From Paenibacillus albus (GTDB lineage Bacteria; Bacillota; Bacilli; Paenibacillales; Paenibacillaceae): a stretch of 64,000 nucleotides of DNA. Positions 7,548-17,576 of this stretch are shown here, piece by piece (the first letter of the stretch is position 1; the number at the start of each line of letters is the position of its first letter). The position numbers were made by a program, and so were the translations under genes. Under the pieces are notes generated by a model. It saw nothing but the letters and a program-made list of their open reading frames with translations. It searched no databases and was not told the DNA's origin. The DNA is taken from the NCBI RefSeq assembly GCF_003952225.1, contig NZ_CP034437.1:2432501-2496500 (forward strand), given 5' to 3'.

Positions 7548-7853
7548 ATGAACGGTGACGTTAATATTTTGCAGCTTATTATTGCAACGGTATTGTTTTT
7601 TGTAATGGTGTTCGGTATCGGATTTATATTGAACATGCTGCTCAAAACAACCTTTTTTCCGATTTATCTATATGTTCTGGTAGGCATTCCAATCTTCATC
7701 TGGCAAACCTGGGATAAGACGAAGACGTTTACGGACAACTTCTCGGCCTTCACGTTCGTCGATATTGTGCCAGCGATTGGTGCGCTCATTGGCGCATATG
7801 TAAGCGGTGCAACGATTCGAGCATTACGGCGCGGCGGATACAAAATGTTCTAA
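7548..7853 (+). CDS. yuiB: YuiB-like small membrane protein
   Basis: A 101-residue protein with about three membrane segments (roughly residues 8-30, 37-52 and 70-90) and the family ending ALRRGGYKMF. It resembles B. subtilis YuiB (RGYQMF ending), encoded near the NADH dehydrogenase genes, and it is again close to ndh and yumC here. Function is unknown. The start follows AAAGGGGA. Confidence 0.75.
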   Translation: MNGDVNILQLIIATVLFFVMVFGIGFILNMLLKTTFFPIYLYVLVGIPIFIWQTWDKTKTFTDNFSAFTFVDIVPAIGALIGAYVSGATIRALRRGGYKMF

Positions 7854-7953
7854 GAAGAAATTACAGACGGCAAGGCCATACTAAGGATCAAACGTAGAAA
7901 GCTGGCTGATTTAGACCACAGCTGCAGCTTTCGAAGAGCCGAGGTGATGTGCA

Positions 7954-8829
7954 TTGCCGTTTTTTCAATTGGGCTTGCATTATGAACGCACTGGCAAGGA
8001 AAACGGAGGACCTCCGATTCTGACGGTTCATCCGCCATGCCTGACAAGCCGCCTGTTCGTCCCGCTTTCGGAGAAGCTGGCAGGCGATAGTGAGCTGATT
8101 CGATTCGATATACGCGGACATGGCGCGAGTAACGCAGTGAGCGGGAAGCTTACACTTGGCTTAATTGCCGAGGATATGCGGCTGTTGCTGGATGAGCTAG
8201 GCGAGAAAACCGCCTATCTGTGCTCATATGGAGCAGGGTCTTTCCCGCTGTTGACGGCGCTGCTGGCGTATCCAGAGCGATTCATCGGCGGCATTCTCAT
8301 TAACGGGACTGCAGCCTATACCGACATTGTAAGTCGATCGAAGCTGCAAGCTTCCTACATCTCAAGCAAGCTTGCGCCGAAGGATCCGATTGCGTACAAT
8401 TCTGCGCTTGGAGAAGCGGCGAGCAAGGCAGAGGTACAAGCGCTTTATGCAGAAGCGAAGCAAGGAGATGCAGCGGAATGGCGGGAATATACGGCGGCAT
8501 GCTTGGACAGCTCTGTGCAGAAGCGGCTTGGGCAGGTAAGACAGCAGATGCTTCTCATCTATGGAGCAGATGATGCGATCAGCAAACAGTACGCCGGTGC
8601 GCTGCGAAAAGGGCTGCCGAACTGCGAGCTGTACGGGATTAGCGGGGCGAGCAAGCAGCTGCTGACGAAGCATCCGGATACCATAGCTTTTATATTGTCG
8701 CAGTGGATTGATAAGCAGGAGCATCCGGAGATTGCCGATACGTTCGAGGAACGGTCAGCGCTGCTGGAAGAGCTGGTGAGTCATGGTGCTGCCGAAGGAT
8801 CACTTGACGATTATCATCCACAGCACTAG
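7954..8829 (+). CDS. Alpha/beta-fold hydrolase
   Basis: A 291-residue protein with the alpha/beta-hydrolase layout: a HPPC oxyanion-side turn near residue 26, RFDIRGHGAS in the usual strand-4 position, a nucleophile elbow at LCSYGAGS (a loose form of GxSxG), an Asp in LLIYGADDAIS and a late His in LTKHPD completing the triad. The start is TTG at 7954, six bases after GAGGTGA (7941-7947); an in-frame TGA at 7945 rules out a longer form. The substrate is unknown. A terminator follows. Confidence 0.8.
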   Translation: MPFFQLGLHYERTGKENGGPPILTVHPPCLTSRLFVPLSEKLAGDSELIRFDIRGHGASNAVSGKLTLGLIAEDMRLLLDELGEKTAYLCSYGAGSFPLLTALLAYPERFIGGILINGTAAYTDIVSRSKLQASYISSKLAPKDPIAYNSALGEAASKAEVQALYAEAKQGDAAEWREYTAACLDSSVQKRLGQVRQQMLLIYGADDAISKQYAGALRKGLPNCELYGISGASKQLLTKHPDTIAFILSQWIDKQEHPEIADTFEERSALLEELVSHGAAEGSLDDYHPQH

Positions 8830-8853
8830 TAGAAATGCAGGACTTCATAATAA

Positions 8854-8884
8854 GTTCCCTCGAGAGGGGGAATTTTCTTTTTTT
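8854..8884 (+). terminator. Terminator after the alpha/beta hydrolase gene
   Basis: Arms around 8854-8861 and 8863-8872 (GTTCCCTC/GAGGGGGAAT) are followed by TTTTCTTTTTTT. Confidence 0.75.
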
Positions 8885-8947
8885 GCTGCGCCTTATCCTA
8901 TGGTAAAATAGTAGAAAGAATAAAAGGCGGATGGAGTCGGTAGTGAG

Positions 8948-10495
8948 ATGCGGATCGGAAGCTTACACCAATTTACAGAGCATCATCGTTATTATACCTT
9001 TCGCGATTTCTCATTAAGTGCAGTGGACCGTAAAATGATCGCCCTCATCTATCAGTCTATGATTGGAGCGTTCGCAGCAGGCTTGTACCAGCTGCTCTAT
9101 CAGCAGGCAGCGGATGACAAAGTCGGCTATTCGCCGCTTGCACCGCAGCGTAAGCTGCTGCTTGGCCTTGGGCTAGAGATGAGCGAGCGCAGCAGGCAGG
9201 AGCTTGTTCTTCATGCTTCAAAGCTGGAAGCGGTGGGGCTGCTGCAGGTAGCGAGGCTAGGCGTACTCGATAATGATGATGTTGTTTATGAATATGAACT
9301 GATAAAGCCTTTATCGCCCGATGAATTCTTCGGTAGTCCGCATCTGACGATGCTGCTGCGTGATAAAGTTGGCAAGCATTCCGTTATTGCGCTGAGGGAA
9401 TGCTTCTATGAGAAGGAAGATGATGAGCTCGCAAGCGTCGAGCTGCAGCGGGAGAATATTACAGTGCCGTTCTACGAGCTGTTCCGCTTGAACACGCAGG
9501 GCATCGATCTCGAGCTGGAGCAGGCACTTACGGAGGTAGCGCCGGCAAGGCAGCCGGCACCTAAGCCGCCAACGCTGGAGACAGCAGGAATCCAGTACGG
9601 AGATATTATTATGCGGTTCCCGCGCAACTCGGCGAACCGTCAATATGTGGAGCGTCTGCGCGGAGATCAGGAAAGCATCGCGCAGCTCAACTACATCGCG
9701 TACAAATACAACTTGGACGCTGCGGATCTAAGCCGTTTGCTCGATGAAGATAACATCTTCACGAGCAAGGGCGAGCTGCTCATTGATGAGCTGCAGCTGC
9801 GGGCGAATCAGATGTACCGTCAGGATCGCAAGCGGACGGACGAACGCCAGCGGATGTATGGTAGAATGAATGCAGCGAAAGCAGAGAACGAGCAAACGGA
9901 TGATGGCACTGACGATATGCCGGATGAAGTGGCGGTTCAAGTTGAATTCTATATGGAGGTGCCCGCACAGCTAGCAGGCAGGTGCGACATCCACCAGTAC
10001 AATATGCTGATGCGGAATGAGCCCCACACGCGATTTATTGCTCGTTTCTTCCCAGGAGCAGTGCCGGAGTGGCTCATTCGCGTCTTTGAAGTCATCGATC
10101 ATAATTATCGTTTGCAAGGCGCAGTCATTAACGTCCTTATTCATTATGTTCTTGGTTTTAACGACGCGCAGCGCGTGACCAAAGCTTTCATAGATACAGT
10201 AGCTTCAAACATGCTGATGAAAGGCATCGATTCCTTCGAGAAGGCCGTCGGCTATGTGCGTGATCAGGGGAAAGTCGAAGCCGAGAAAGAACGCCGCCGC
10301 GATGGCGGCATCGGTGCAGCGAATGCTTCTTCAGGAGCACCGCGGAATCAGAGAGGCGCTTCTCAGCGAGGCGGCGGAGCTCGTAAGCCATCCATTCCGA
10401 TTATGCCTGAAGCGCCAAGCGGATCGCCGCTGTCGGCAGAAGAGATGGAAGAGATTCGGCGGATGGCACGCAAGTTAGATGGGAAAACAACGTAA
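8948..10495 (+). CDS. dnaB: Replication initiation and membrane attachment protein DnaB
   Basis: A 515-residue primosome protein of the Firmicutes DnaB type, not the helicase. DnaB acts with DnaD and DnaI to load the replicative helicase at oriC and restart sites and associates with the membrane. The N-terminal part (RYYTFRDFSLSAVDRKMIALIYQ) and the later DnaD/DnaB-like region (near residues 370-440, HNYRLQGAVINVLIHYVLGFN) are recognisable. The Gly/Arg-rich tail looks disordered. The gene is 18 bases upstream of dnaI, the conserved order in Firmicutes. Confidence 0.93.
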   Translation: MRIGSLHQFTEHHRYYTFRDFSLSAVDRKMIALIYQSMIGAFAAGLYQLLYQQAADDKVGYSPLAPQRKLLLGLGLEMSERSRQELVLHASKLEAVGLLQVARLGVLDNDDVVYEYELIKPLSPDEFFGSPHLTMLLRDKVGKHSVIALRECFYEKEDDELASVELQRENITVPFYELFRLNTQGIDLELEQALTEVAPARQPAPKPPTLETAGIQYGDIIMRFPRNSANRQYVERLRGDQESIAQLNYIAYKYNLDAADLSRLLDEDNIFTSKGELLIDELQLRANQMYRQDRKRTDERQRMYGRMNAAKAENEQTDDGTDDMPDEVAVQVEFYMEVPAQLAGRCDIHQYNMLMRNEPHTRFIARFFPGAVPEWLIRVFEVIDHNYRLQGAVINVLIHYVLGFNDAQRVTKAFIDTVASNMLMKGIDSFEKAVGYVRDQGKVEAEKERRRDGGIGAANASSGAPRNQRGASQRGGGARKPSIPIMPEAPSGSPLSAEEMEEIRRMARKLDGKTT

Positions 10496-10513
10496 ACAAG
10501 AGGTGAGGCCCTT

Positions 10514-11473
10514 ATGGCGATGGAATCGCTAGGCGACCTGTTAAAGCGAATGCCAGGCGGCAATAATGCGCTGCGTCAAGCCGACAAGCTGATGGAAGAT
10601 CTGCTGGCTGACCCGCTCGTGGGTCTGCTTCGCAATAAGTATCCGGAGCTCGATGATGACACGATCCGGCTGAATATGAACAAGATTTATCAATGTACGA
10701 AGGAATACCGCAACTGTTCGAATTGTCCGGGACTTGAGGCATGTCCGAATGATTTTGAAGGACATTATACAGAGCTGTCCTGCGAGAGCAATGGCTCGCT
10801 CATTCAGTTGAATGACCGCAAAGTTTCCTGCAAGAAGCTGATTGCCAAACAGGGTGAGAATAAGATTCGCAGCCGGATTCGCAGCTTCTATGTCGATGAC
10901 CGCGCGCTGTCCCAAGGCTACTCCGCAGATGAAATTGTGTCTAAGGATGTAGAACGGATGAAAGCGGTCGGTCAACTGATGCGCTACATCAACATCACCA
11001 AGGAGAAAGGCCTGCAGCAGGAAGGGCTATTCTTGACAGGTTCTTTCGGCACGGGCAAAACTTTCCTTATGTGCTATATGCTCCATGAGCTTGCGAAGGC
11101 TGGATTCACGGGGGCGATCGTATACATGCCTGAATTCGTGGAAGACTTGAAGTCGCTTATGATGGAGCCGCTCAAGCTGAAGGAAACCGTTGATCTAATG
11201 AAAGAGACCGATCTACTCATCTTCGATGATATCGGCGCAGAGAATTTGAACCCATGGGTCCGCGATCATGTGCTCGGTTCTATTCTCAATTATCGAATGA
11301 ATCGTAAGCCGACTTTCTATACGTCGAACTACGGACTCGATGCGCTCGAGCAGCATTTCAGCTTTACGAACAAGGATGGCGATGAGCTTCATAAAGGACA
11401 GCGGCTTATGGACCGCGTTCGTCCTTATGTTGAGCTCGTCCATGTTACGGGTCACAATAAGCGTGGACGTTAG
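10514..11473 (+). CDS. dnaI: Primosomal protein DnaI (helicase loader)
   Basis: A 319-residue AAA+ ATPase that loads the replicative helicase with DnaB and DnaD. The N-terminal helicase-binding domain carries a cysteine cluster (CTKEYRNCSNCPGLEAC) consistent with the zinc site of DnaI. The Walker A motif is TGSFGTGKTF, Walker B is LLIFDDIGAE, and sensor 1 lies at FYTSNYGL. The start ATG at 10514 follows AGAGGTGAGG, 18 bases after dnaB. A terminator follows. Confidence 0.94.
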   Translation: MAMESLGDLLKRMPGGNNALRQADKLMEDLLADPLVGLLRNKYPELDDDTIRLNMNKIYQCTKEYRNCSNCPGLEACPNDFEGHYTELSCESNGSLIQLNDRKVSCKKLIAKQGENKIRSRIRSFYVDDRALSQGYSADEIVSKDVERMKAVGQLMRYINITKEKGLQQEGLFLTGSFGTGKTFLMCYMLHELAKAGFTGAIVYMPEFVEDLKSLMMEPLKLKETVDLMKETDLLIFDDIGAENLNPWVRDHVLGSILNYRMNRKPTFYTSNYGLDALEQHFSFTNKDGDELHKGQRLMDRVRPYVELVHVTGHNKRGR

Positions 11474-11483
11474 TAGGGATTTA

Positions 11484-11513
11484 GAGCCGGAAGCAGACAG
11501 CTTCCGGCTCTTT
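11484..11513 (+). terminator. Terminator of dnaB-dnaI
   Basis: Arms GAGCCGGAAGC (11484-11494) and GCTTCCGGCTC (11500-11510) pair perfectly around a short loop, followed by TTT. Confidence 0.75.
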
Positions 11514-11650
11514 GTACAGGAAGATTGACTCATAAAAATTAGAAGAGGTTGCAATTCTCGACAAATCATTTACGGGATAAATAATATAATATAATATATT
11601 CAATAGATTTAGCGATCGGTTCCTTTCATTGTTTAGAGGAGGCGCAGTTG

Positions 11651-13273
11651 ATGTATTCAATGCTAATCGTTGACGACGAGAAATGGGTTCGGCAAGGGCT
11701 GAAACAAACGATTGATTGGCAAGCTCACGGTATTGAGTTGTGGGGCGAAGCGCAGAACGGTGAGGAAGCGTTTACATGGCTTTCTAGAAGCAGACCCGAC
11801 ATCCTCATCACCGACATTAAGATGCCAGGCATGGACGGCTTGACCTTGCTTGAAAACATGAACAAACAGAAGATGCACACGAAGGTAATCATCATGAGTG
11901 GTTACAGTGATTTCTCATATGCACAGAAAGCGGTAAGATGCGGAGCTTACGGTTATGTACTGAAGCCGGTCGAGGAGCGCGAGCTGCTTGAGATTGTTCA
12001 TAAGTGCGTGGAAGACTTGGAGAATGACTCCAAGCAAGCCAGTATCCTCGAAGAAATGCAAGGACAAATTCGCGAAAGTATGCCTCTGGCAAGGCAAAGA
12101 TATCTTGAGCAGCTGCTGCGCGGTGAAAGTACGCCGAATATCCACGAAGCGGAGAATATCTGGCGAGCATTGAAGATGTCGATGAATCCCGAAGACATAC
12201 AAGTCGCGGTCGTTCGCATACACGACTGGGGCTATAAAGGCGAGGCGCGGAGCAGCAGAAGCAACATGCTCTACGCTATTGGGAACATCGCCGAAGAGCT
12301 TTTGAAAGCTAAGGGGTATCGCTCGTTCTTCTGCAAGCTAAGCGACGAGGATGGAGATGCCGCGCTTGTCTTCTCACCGGAACAAGAAGTAGGACCTGAT
12401 AAGAAGACGATTGTTCCTTCCGTATTGCTAGAAGTGCTGGAGGAGAGCAGCCGATTATTACAAGTGAGCGCCAGCATCGGTCTTAGCCGTAATGTGGGCT
12501 GGGATAAGCTCTCTAGTGCCTATACCGAGGCTGTCTATGCTTGCAGCTATTCGTTCTTTAAAGGCAAGGGCAAAATATATGACAGCGAGCAGCTTCCGCC
12601 GCTTCGTGTCGATAACGAAATTCCGTCGGTCGTCCCGAGTCCGGAATGGGAAAACCGGGTATCGCATGCGATTAAAATTGGCGACAACCAATTAATGAAG
12701 CAAACTGCCTTAGAATTGCAGCAGCATATTGAGGGAATCATTCCTAAATACGCGCCTTTGCACATCATTCAAGGCCTGCGAATCTTGCTGGCGAATATGT
12801 TCTTCAAGCTGAAAGGCTGCCTCAATAAAGAAGAGACGGTCGAACGGAGCACGTTTAAGGAATTGCTTCCGAACAGTTTCCAATTAGAGAGCCTCAGCAA
12901 TCAATTGGTCGAGGAATTAATGAAATGGAGCTCCAGAATCCGTGAGACAGGAAGCCGCTCCAGAATTGTCGAACTGGGTCTCGAGTACATAGGGAGCCAT
13001 TTCACAAGACAATTCACGCTGCAGGACGTGTCCAATCACCTTTATGTGAACGCCTCCTATTTCAGCAGGCTGTTCCACGAGGAAGTAGGAGAGACTTTCG
13101 TTCGTTATGTGGCCGGGCTGCGCATTACGAAAGCAAAGCAGCTTCTGAAAGGCACAACGATGAAGATCTATGAAATCGCAGATGAGGTCGGATACAATGA
13201 TTTCCGGCATTTCGTTAAAACATTCAAAGAAATCGTAGGGCTGACCCCCACTCAATACCGGGATAGTGTCTAG
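11651..13273 (+). CDS. YesN-type response regulator with AraC DNA-binding domain
   Basis: A 540-residue regulator. The receiver domain has the acidic pair in IVDDE and phospho-acceptor Asp55 (ILITDIKMPGMDG). A long middle domain follows, then two C-terminal AraC helix-turn-helix motifs (DVSNHLYVNASYFSRLFHEE and IYEIADEVGYNDFRHFVKTF). The ATG at 11651 lies 8 bases after AGAGGAGG; a TTG directly before it is possible. It is followed 28 bases later by the partner kinase. Such pairs typically activate ABC sugar-uptake genes in Paenibacillus, here probably the downstream mannoside locus. Confidence 0.92.
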   Translation: MYSMLIVDDEKWVRQGLKQTIDWQAHGIELWGEAQNGEEAFTWLSRSRPDILITDIKMPGMDGLTLLENMNKQKMHTKVIIMSGYSDFSYAQKAVRCGAYGYVLKPVEERELLEIVHKCVEDLENDSKQASILEEMQGQIRESMPLARQRYLEQLLRGESTPNIHEAENIWRALKMSMNPEDIQVAVVRIHDWGYKGEARSSRSNMLYAIGNIAEELLKAKGYRSFFCKLSDEDGDAALVFSPEQEVGPDKKTIVPSVLLEVLEESSRLLQVSASIGLSRNVGWDKLSSAYTEAVYACSYSFFKGKGKIYDSEQLPPLRVDNEIPSVVPSPEWENRVSHAIKIGDNQLMKQTALELQQHIEGIIPKYAPLHIIQGLRILLANMFFKLKGCLNKEETVERSTFKELLPNSFQLESLSNQLVEELMKWSSRIRETGSRSRIVELGLEYIGSHFTRQFTLQDVSNHLYVNASYFSRLFHEEVGETFVRYVAGLRITKAKQLLKGTTMKIYEIADEVGYNDFRHFVKTFKEIVGLTPTQYRDSV

Positions 13274-13301
13274 CCAGAAACAACAATGGGGCTGAGCGAA
13301 C

Positions 13302-15095
13302 ATGAGATTTTTGCAGCGCGAGGTTTTTTGGAATTCAATTGGATTTAAAGTGTTTGTGCTCTACTTTGTCTCCATGTCACTCACTGTAGCCATAATGGGT
13401 TTTTTATCCTTTACGAAATCTACGTCTGTTATTCAGAAGAATGCAGGGTCTATCGCGCTTCAGACAATCGAGCAAGCCGAGAAACGACTGCAAATGATTA
13501 TGGATGAATATGATAACCGTTCTCAGATGATACTCGGTTATCAGGACCTTCAGAAGGGAATAACAGGGGGCTTCACCGATTACTACGATCGCGTTAGAAA
13601 TACGATGACGATCTCAAACTTCATCACGAACTTGGTCAATTCCAAGAACGATACGGTCAGCATGAATATCATCGGCAACTATGACACCTCATATCGTTAT
13701 TCCATCATTACATCTACAGGCTTTACTGTGCTCCCTAAAGCAGATCCGTCGCTTTGCAAGCAGGATTGGTGCCGCCGAATAATCGAGGCCGAAGGGAAGG
13801 TTGTCAGGTTCGGAATTGGCTATTCCTTCATGCCGATCGACAGCCCGAATTACGAGAATACTCCCGTCTATTCGTTCGGAAGAGCGCTCAAGAACTTACA
13901 AGGCCGAGGAGAAATTATAGGCGTTCTGCTGTATGAAATTAATCCGGCCGAGATTGAGAACATCCTTCGCGAGATTGATTTCAGTACATCCGGCAATACC
14001 TTTATTATGAAACGCTCTGGAGAGATTGTCGCCCAGGATCCTGGAACGATATTGCCAAAGGAGCTATCGAAATTGTCGCTGCCTAAGAATGCTCAAGGTA
14101 CTTATAATACTAGCATTCAGGGAGAAGACAAGCTGATTGTATACCGGGAGATGGAAGGCACGGACTGGTTGTTAGTCGGCATGGTGCCGATGAAGAATCT
14201 AGTCAAAGATACGCGGCAGATCAAGACGTTTACCGTTTATCTTGCCATTGCGTTCGTCGTCGTGGCCATCCTCTTGTCCTTTGTCGCGGGACGCTTCGTT
14301 CACAGACCGGTCTATACACTGATGTATTACATGAAGAAGGCTCGCGAAGGCGACTTTGACGTGAAGATCCCCCGAAGTCGTAATGATGAATTCGGCATCT
14401 TGTTCGAAAGCTTTAATGTCATGCTGTTCCGCATCAAGCAGCTCATCGATGAATTGTATGTCCAGCGTCTTTTGAAGAAGGAAACGCAATTGAAGATGCT
14501 CGCCTCGCAGATCAACGCGCATTTTATTTATAATACGCTCGATTCGATTCACTGGATTTCGCGCATCTATAAGATTGATACGATCAGTACGATGATCTTC
14601 GGTTTATCGAAGTATTTGCGATTAAGTTTAAGTGACGGAAGAGAGTTTGTAACCGTTAATGAAGCCGTTGAGCTGGTAGAAAGCTACTTATCGATTCAGA
14701 AAGCGAGATACGAGGACAAGTTTACGGTAGATGTTTTTGTAGACGCATCGGTCAAATATAACAAAGTGTTAAAGTTCTTGTTCCAACCTATCGTTGAGAA
14801 TGCCATCTATCACGGAATTGAGAACTTGACCGGGACTGGCGAGCTTCATATTTCTTGGGTGAGGCAGGATTCCGGATTATTGTTTACCGTACGGGATAAT
14901 GGGGTAGGAATTCCAGAGGAGCAGCTAGAAGAAATTAGAAGCACACTTGAGCAGACGGATATCAGCGAGAATTTCGCCTTACGGAATATTAATGCGCAAA
15001 TTAAATTGACTTATGGGGCGGAATACGGACTAACGCTCGAGAGCGAAGTCGGTGTTGGGACACGTGTCAGCATGTTTATACCGCTTGTAGATTAG
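13302..15095 (+). CDS. YesM-type sensor histidine kinase
   Basis: A 597-residue membrane kinase. A first transmembrane helix near residues 10-30 and a second near 305-325 bracket an extracellular Cache-like sensing region. A HAMP domain follows (AGRFVHRPVYTL...FGILFESFN), then a His_kinase domain with phospho-acceptor His407 in INAHFIYNTLDSIHW. The ATPase domain shows the N box FQPIVENAIYHG and the G box VRDNGVGIPEE. It probably senses an extracellular sugar or a loaded binding protein and phosphorylates the YesN-type regulator upstream. Confidence 0.92.
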   Translation: MRFLQREVFWNSIGFKVFVLYFVSMSLTVAIMGFLSFTKSTSVIQKNAGSIALQTIEQAEKRLQMIMDEYDNRSQMILGYQDLQKGITGGFTDYYDRVRNTMTISNFITNLVNSKNDTVSMNIIGNYDTSYRYSIITSTGFTVLPKADPSLCKQDWCRRIIEAEGKVVRFGIGYSFMPIDSPNYENTPVYSFGRALKNLQGRGEIIGVLLYEINPAEIENILREIDFSTSGNTFIMKRSGEIVAQDPGTILPKELSKLSLPKNAQGTYNTSIQGEDKLIVYREMEGTDWLLVGMVPMKNLVKDTRQIKTFTVYLAIAFVVVAILLSFVAGRFVHRPVYTLMYYMKKAREGDFDVKIPRSRNDEFGILFESFNVMLFRIKQLIDELYVQRLLKKETQLKMLASQINAHFIYNTLDSIHWISRIYKIDTISTMIFGLSKYLRLSLSDGREFVTVNEAVELVESYLSIQKARYEDKFTVDVFVDASVKYNKVLKFLFQPIVENAIYHGIENLTGTGELHISWVRQDSGLLFTVRDNGVGIPEEQLEEIRSTLEQTDISENFALRNINAQIKLTYGAEYGLTLESEVGVGTRVSMFIPLVD

Positions 15096-15149
15096 AGAAA
15101 CATAAAAAAAAGCTACTAAATCTCAAATCCCGCCACTTTTTACGGGGTA

Positions 15150-15166
15150 TTGCAAACGTATACAAT
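15150..15166 (+). promoter_or_regulatory. CcpA cre site over the -10 region of the first sugar-binding-protein gene
   Basis: TTGCAAACGTATACA (15150-15164) matches the cre consensus WTGNAARCGNWWWCA at every position. It overlaps a TACAAT -10 element (15161-15166); no good -35 is visible, which suits an activator-dependent promoter. Catabolite repression is the inferred role. Confidence 0.75.
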
Positions 15167-15185
15167 ATTAAGGGAGGTCCATAGT

Positions 15186-16532
15186 GTGGAGGTGAAGTTA
15201 AGCTCTCGCTTTATTCTCGTTTTCCTGCTAGTTTGGCCTTTGATTGCCGGGTGTACGGATAATGTATTGCAATCGTCTGGTGGAACGAGCTCTGGTAGTG
15301 GCGTTGGAAGCGGGGGCACTCCCGTGAAACCCGTTACCATCGACTTCTGGTTCCCCTGGGGTGGAGAATACAAGAAAGAATTCAAAGCGAATGTGGTCGA
15401 TGAGTTCGAGAAGAAAAACCCGAACATTAAAATCAATATGACATTCGTAGAAACAACGGGGAATACGCAAGCATCGGATAAGCTGCTTACGGCAATCGCA
15501 GCCTCTAACCCGCCCGACGTAGCATTGTTCGACCGGTTTCTAATTGCTTCATGGGCTTTTAAAGGGGCGTTAACAGACCTGACAGGGTATGTTGAAGCGT
15601 CTGGGATTTCATCTAGCGACTATTATGATGCGATATGGAAGGAAGCCCAGTACGAGAACAAAGTATACGGCCTTCCATGGGGCACGGATAACCGGGAAAT
15701 GTATTACAACAAGACGTTAATGAAAGCTGCTGGTTTAAATCCCGAAGCTCCGCCCTCCTCGATAGAAGAGCTTGACGCAATGGCGGCCAAGATGTTTAAG
15801 AGGGGATTAAACGGCAGGTACGAGCAGGTCGGGTTTATCCCATGGTTGAATCAAGGCTTCCTATACACGCAAGGCTGGAACTGGGGCGGCAATTGGGAGA
15901 AGAACGGAGAGCTGGTTCCAAGCGACCCGCAAATTGTGAAAGCCGTGGATTGGATGACTTGGTATGCAAAGACGTATGATATTGAATCGTTGGACAGCTT
16001 CACCCACGAAATCGGACAAACTGGCATGAATGCTTTTTTGACGGGCAAGGTTGGTTTTGTCTACGATGGCAACTGGCTCTTGAACGATCTGAAGAAATAT
16101 TCGGCAAAGTTTGACTGGGGTGTCGCTCCGATGCCTGCTCCTACCGGTAAAAAGCCTGCAACTTGGGCCGGAGGCTGGTCCTTCGTCATACCGAAAGGCG
16201 CGGTGCATGAGAAAGAAGCATGGGAATTCATTAAATTCGTCGCAGGCAAGGAAGGTACATTGCTCTGGGCGAAGCGCCAAATCGAGAACAATGATATTAC
16301 TGCAATGCCAGCCGTAAACAAGGAGCTTAACCTGGAAGGGAACCCTAACCTTAAAGTGTTTTTGGATCAGATGCCCAAAGCATTCACGAGGCCTGTGACG
16401 CCGGTCGGCTCGTTCTTGTGGAATGAGACGTTCAGGATTCAAGACCTCGCGATTAACGGAAGAGGCAGCCCGCAGGAATTGCTCGATCAGTTGAAGAAGA
16501 ATGTGAATGCTGAATTGGCTAAATTGAAGTAA
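15186..16532 (+). CDS. Sugar-binding lipoprotein of an ABC transporter (first copy)
   Basis: A 448-residue family-1 solute-binding protein. A signal peptide ends in lipobox LIAGC and a Gly/Ser linker tethers the mature protein. The ligand-binding body begins at VTIDFWFPWGGEY and contains GLPWGTDNREMYYNKTLMKA, a family landmark. The GTG at 15186 follows GGGAGG by 7 bases; a GTG at 15192 is an alternative. It is closely related along its length to the protein at 18849, so one arose by duplication. No permease follows it directly, so it may feed the permeases at 20398-22207 or only act in sensing. Confidence 0.9.
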   Translation: MEVKLSSRFILVFLLVWPLIAGCTDNVLQSSGGTSSGSGVGSGGTPVKPVTIDFWFPWGGEYKKEFKANVVDEFEKKNPNIKINMTFVETTGNTQASDKLLTAIAASNPPDVALFDRFLIASWAFKGALTDLTGYVEASGISSSDYYDAIWKEAQYENKVYGLPWGTDNREMYYNKTLMKAAGLNPEAPPSSIEELDAMAAKMFKRGLNGRYEQVGFIPWLNQGFLYTQGWNWGGNWEKNGELVPSDPQIVKAVDWMTWYAKTYDIESLDSFTHEIGQTGMNAFLTGKVGFVYDGNWLLNDLKKYSAKFDWGVAPMPAPTGKKPATWAGGWSFVIPKGAVHEKEAWEFIKFVAGKEGTLLWAKRQIENNDITAMPAVNKELNLEGNPNLKVFLDQMPKAFTRPVTPVGSFLWNETFRIQDLAINGRGSPQELLDQLKKNVNAELAKLK

Positions 16533-16553
16533 TAACCTTAGGAGGGAAACAAA

Positions 16554-17543
16554 ATGGGGAAAGTTCGTTTCTTAATGATTGGCGTCGGCGGTATGGGAAG
16601 AGAGCACATCAGAAGGCTTTTGGAAGTGCCTGAAGCAGAAATCGTAGCTTTGGCTGACCCTTCCGAAGGTGCAGTTAACGCAGTGAAGGAACGTTTCCCT
16701 CAGCTGACCGATTTGCCGGTTTATACGGATTATCGCGAAGCTATTGCTCAAGCAGGCGCTGATGCTGCAATCATCGTATCGCCGCACAGCATGCACTTCG
16801 AGCAAGGTATGGCTTGTTTGGACGGCGGATTGCACGTGTTGATGGAGAAACCGTTTGTTGACGGCTCCGAGAGCGCTGAGAAGATTATTGCGCGTGCGGC
16901 AGAAGTGAACAAGCACCTTGCGGTTGCTTATCAGCGTCACTTGATGGGCCAATTCATCTATATCCGCGACTTGATCCAAAGCGGGGAGCTCGGAACAATC
17001 AACTACATTAATGCCTACCAGGCGCAAGCGTGGTTGAAAGGTGCGAGAGGGACGTGGAGACAGAATCCGGCCCTATCCTGCGGTGGTCAACTGAACGACT
17101 CCGGCAGCCATCTTCTCGATGTCGTGCTTTGGGTAAGCGGCTTGGAGCCTGAGACGGTTACGGCTACAATTGACAATCGCGGAACGGAAGTCGACATTGA
17201 TTCGTCCGTAACTGTTCGTTTCCATGGCGGAGCTATCGCTTCATTCAACGTAGTTGGAAGCGCGAGCATCGGCTGGCAAGAGGACCTCTCCTTCCACGGT
17301 GACAAGGGATCGGTGCTGTACCGCAACGGTAAAATTCTCGTAGCCAAGGAAGGTCAAAGAGAGCTGACCGAGGTGAACGATGAATTGCCTGCTTCCAGCG
17401 ATCCGAATCGCGACTTTGTTGATCTTGTTCTTGGTAGAATTAGCGAAGCGGCAGCTCCATCCAGCTGTGGCTTGCGCATTGCCCGTCTGACTGAGGGCGC
17501 ATGGAAAAGCGCTGCTAACAACAGCCAAGTCATCCGTTTATAA
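16554..17543 (+). CDS. Gfo/Idh/MocA-family oxidoreductase
   Basis: A 329-residue NAD(P)-dependent sugar dehydrogenase-like protein. The N-terminal Rossmann motif is MIGVGGMGREHIRRL and the conserved catalytic-lysine motif is MEKPFVDG near residue 100. The substrate side is C-terminal, with NDSGSHLLDVVLW. Members oxidise or epimerise sugars and inositols. It lies 21 bases after the first binding-protein gene and behind a strong AGGAGGG, so both are probably one operon. It may process the imported or released sugar; the exact reaction cannot be read. Confidence 0.9.
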   Translation: MGKVRFLMIGVGGMGREHIRRLLEVPEAEIVALADPSEGAVNAVKERFPQLTDLPVYTDYREAIAQAGADAAIIVSPHSMHFEQGMACLDGGLHVLMEKPFVDGSESAEKIIARAAEVNKHLAVAYQRHLMGQFIYIRDLIQSGELGTINYINAYQAQAWLKGARGTWRQNPALSCGGQLNDSGSHLLDVVLWVSGLEPETVTATIDNRGTEVDIDSSVTVRFHGGAIASFNVVGSASIGWQEDLSFHGDKGSVLYRNGKILVAKEGQRELTEVNDELPASSDPNRDFVDLVLGRISEAAAPSSCGLRIARLTEGAWKSAANNSQVIRL

Positions 17544-17576
17544 TTTATCGGGAATCATTCATCCGATAGGCTTCTG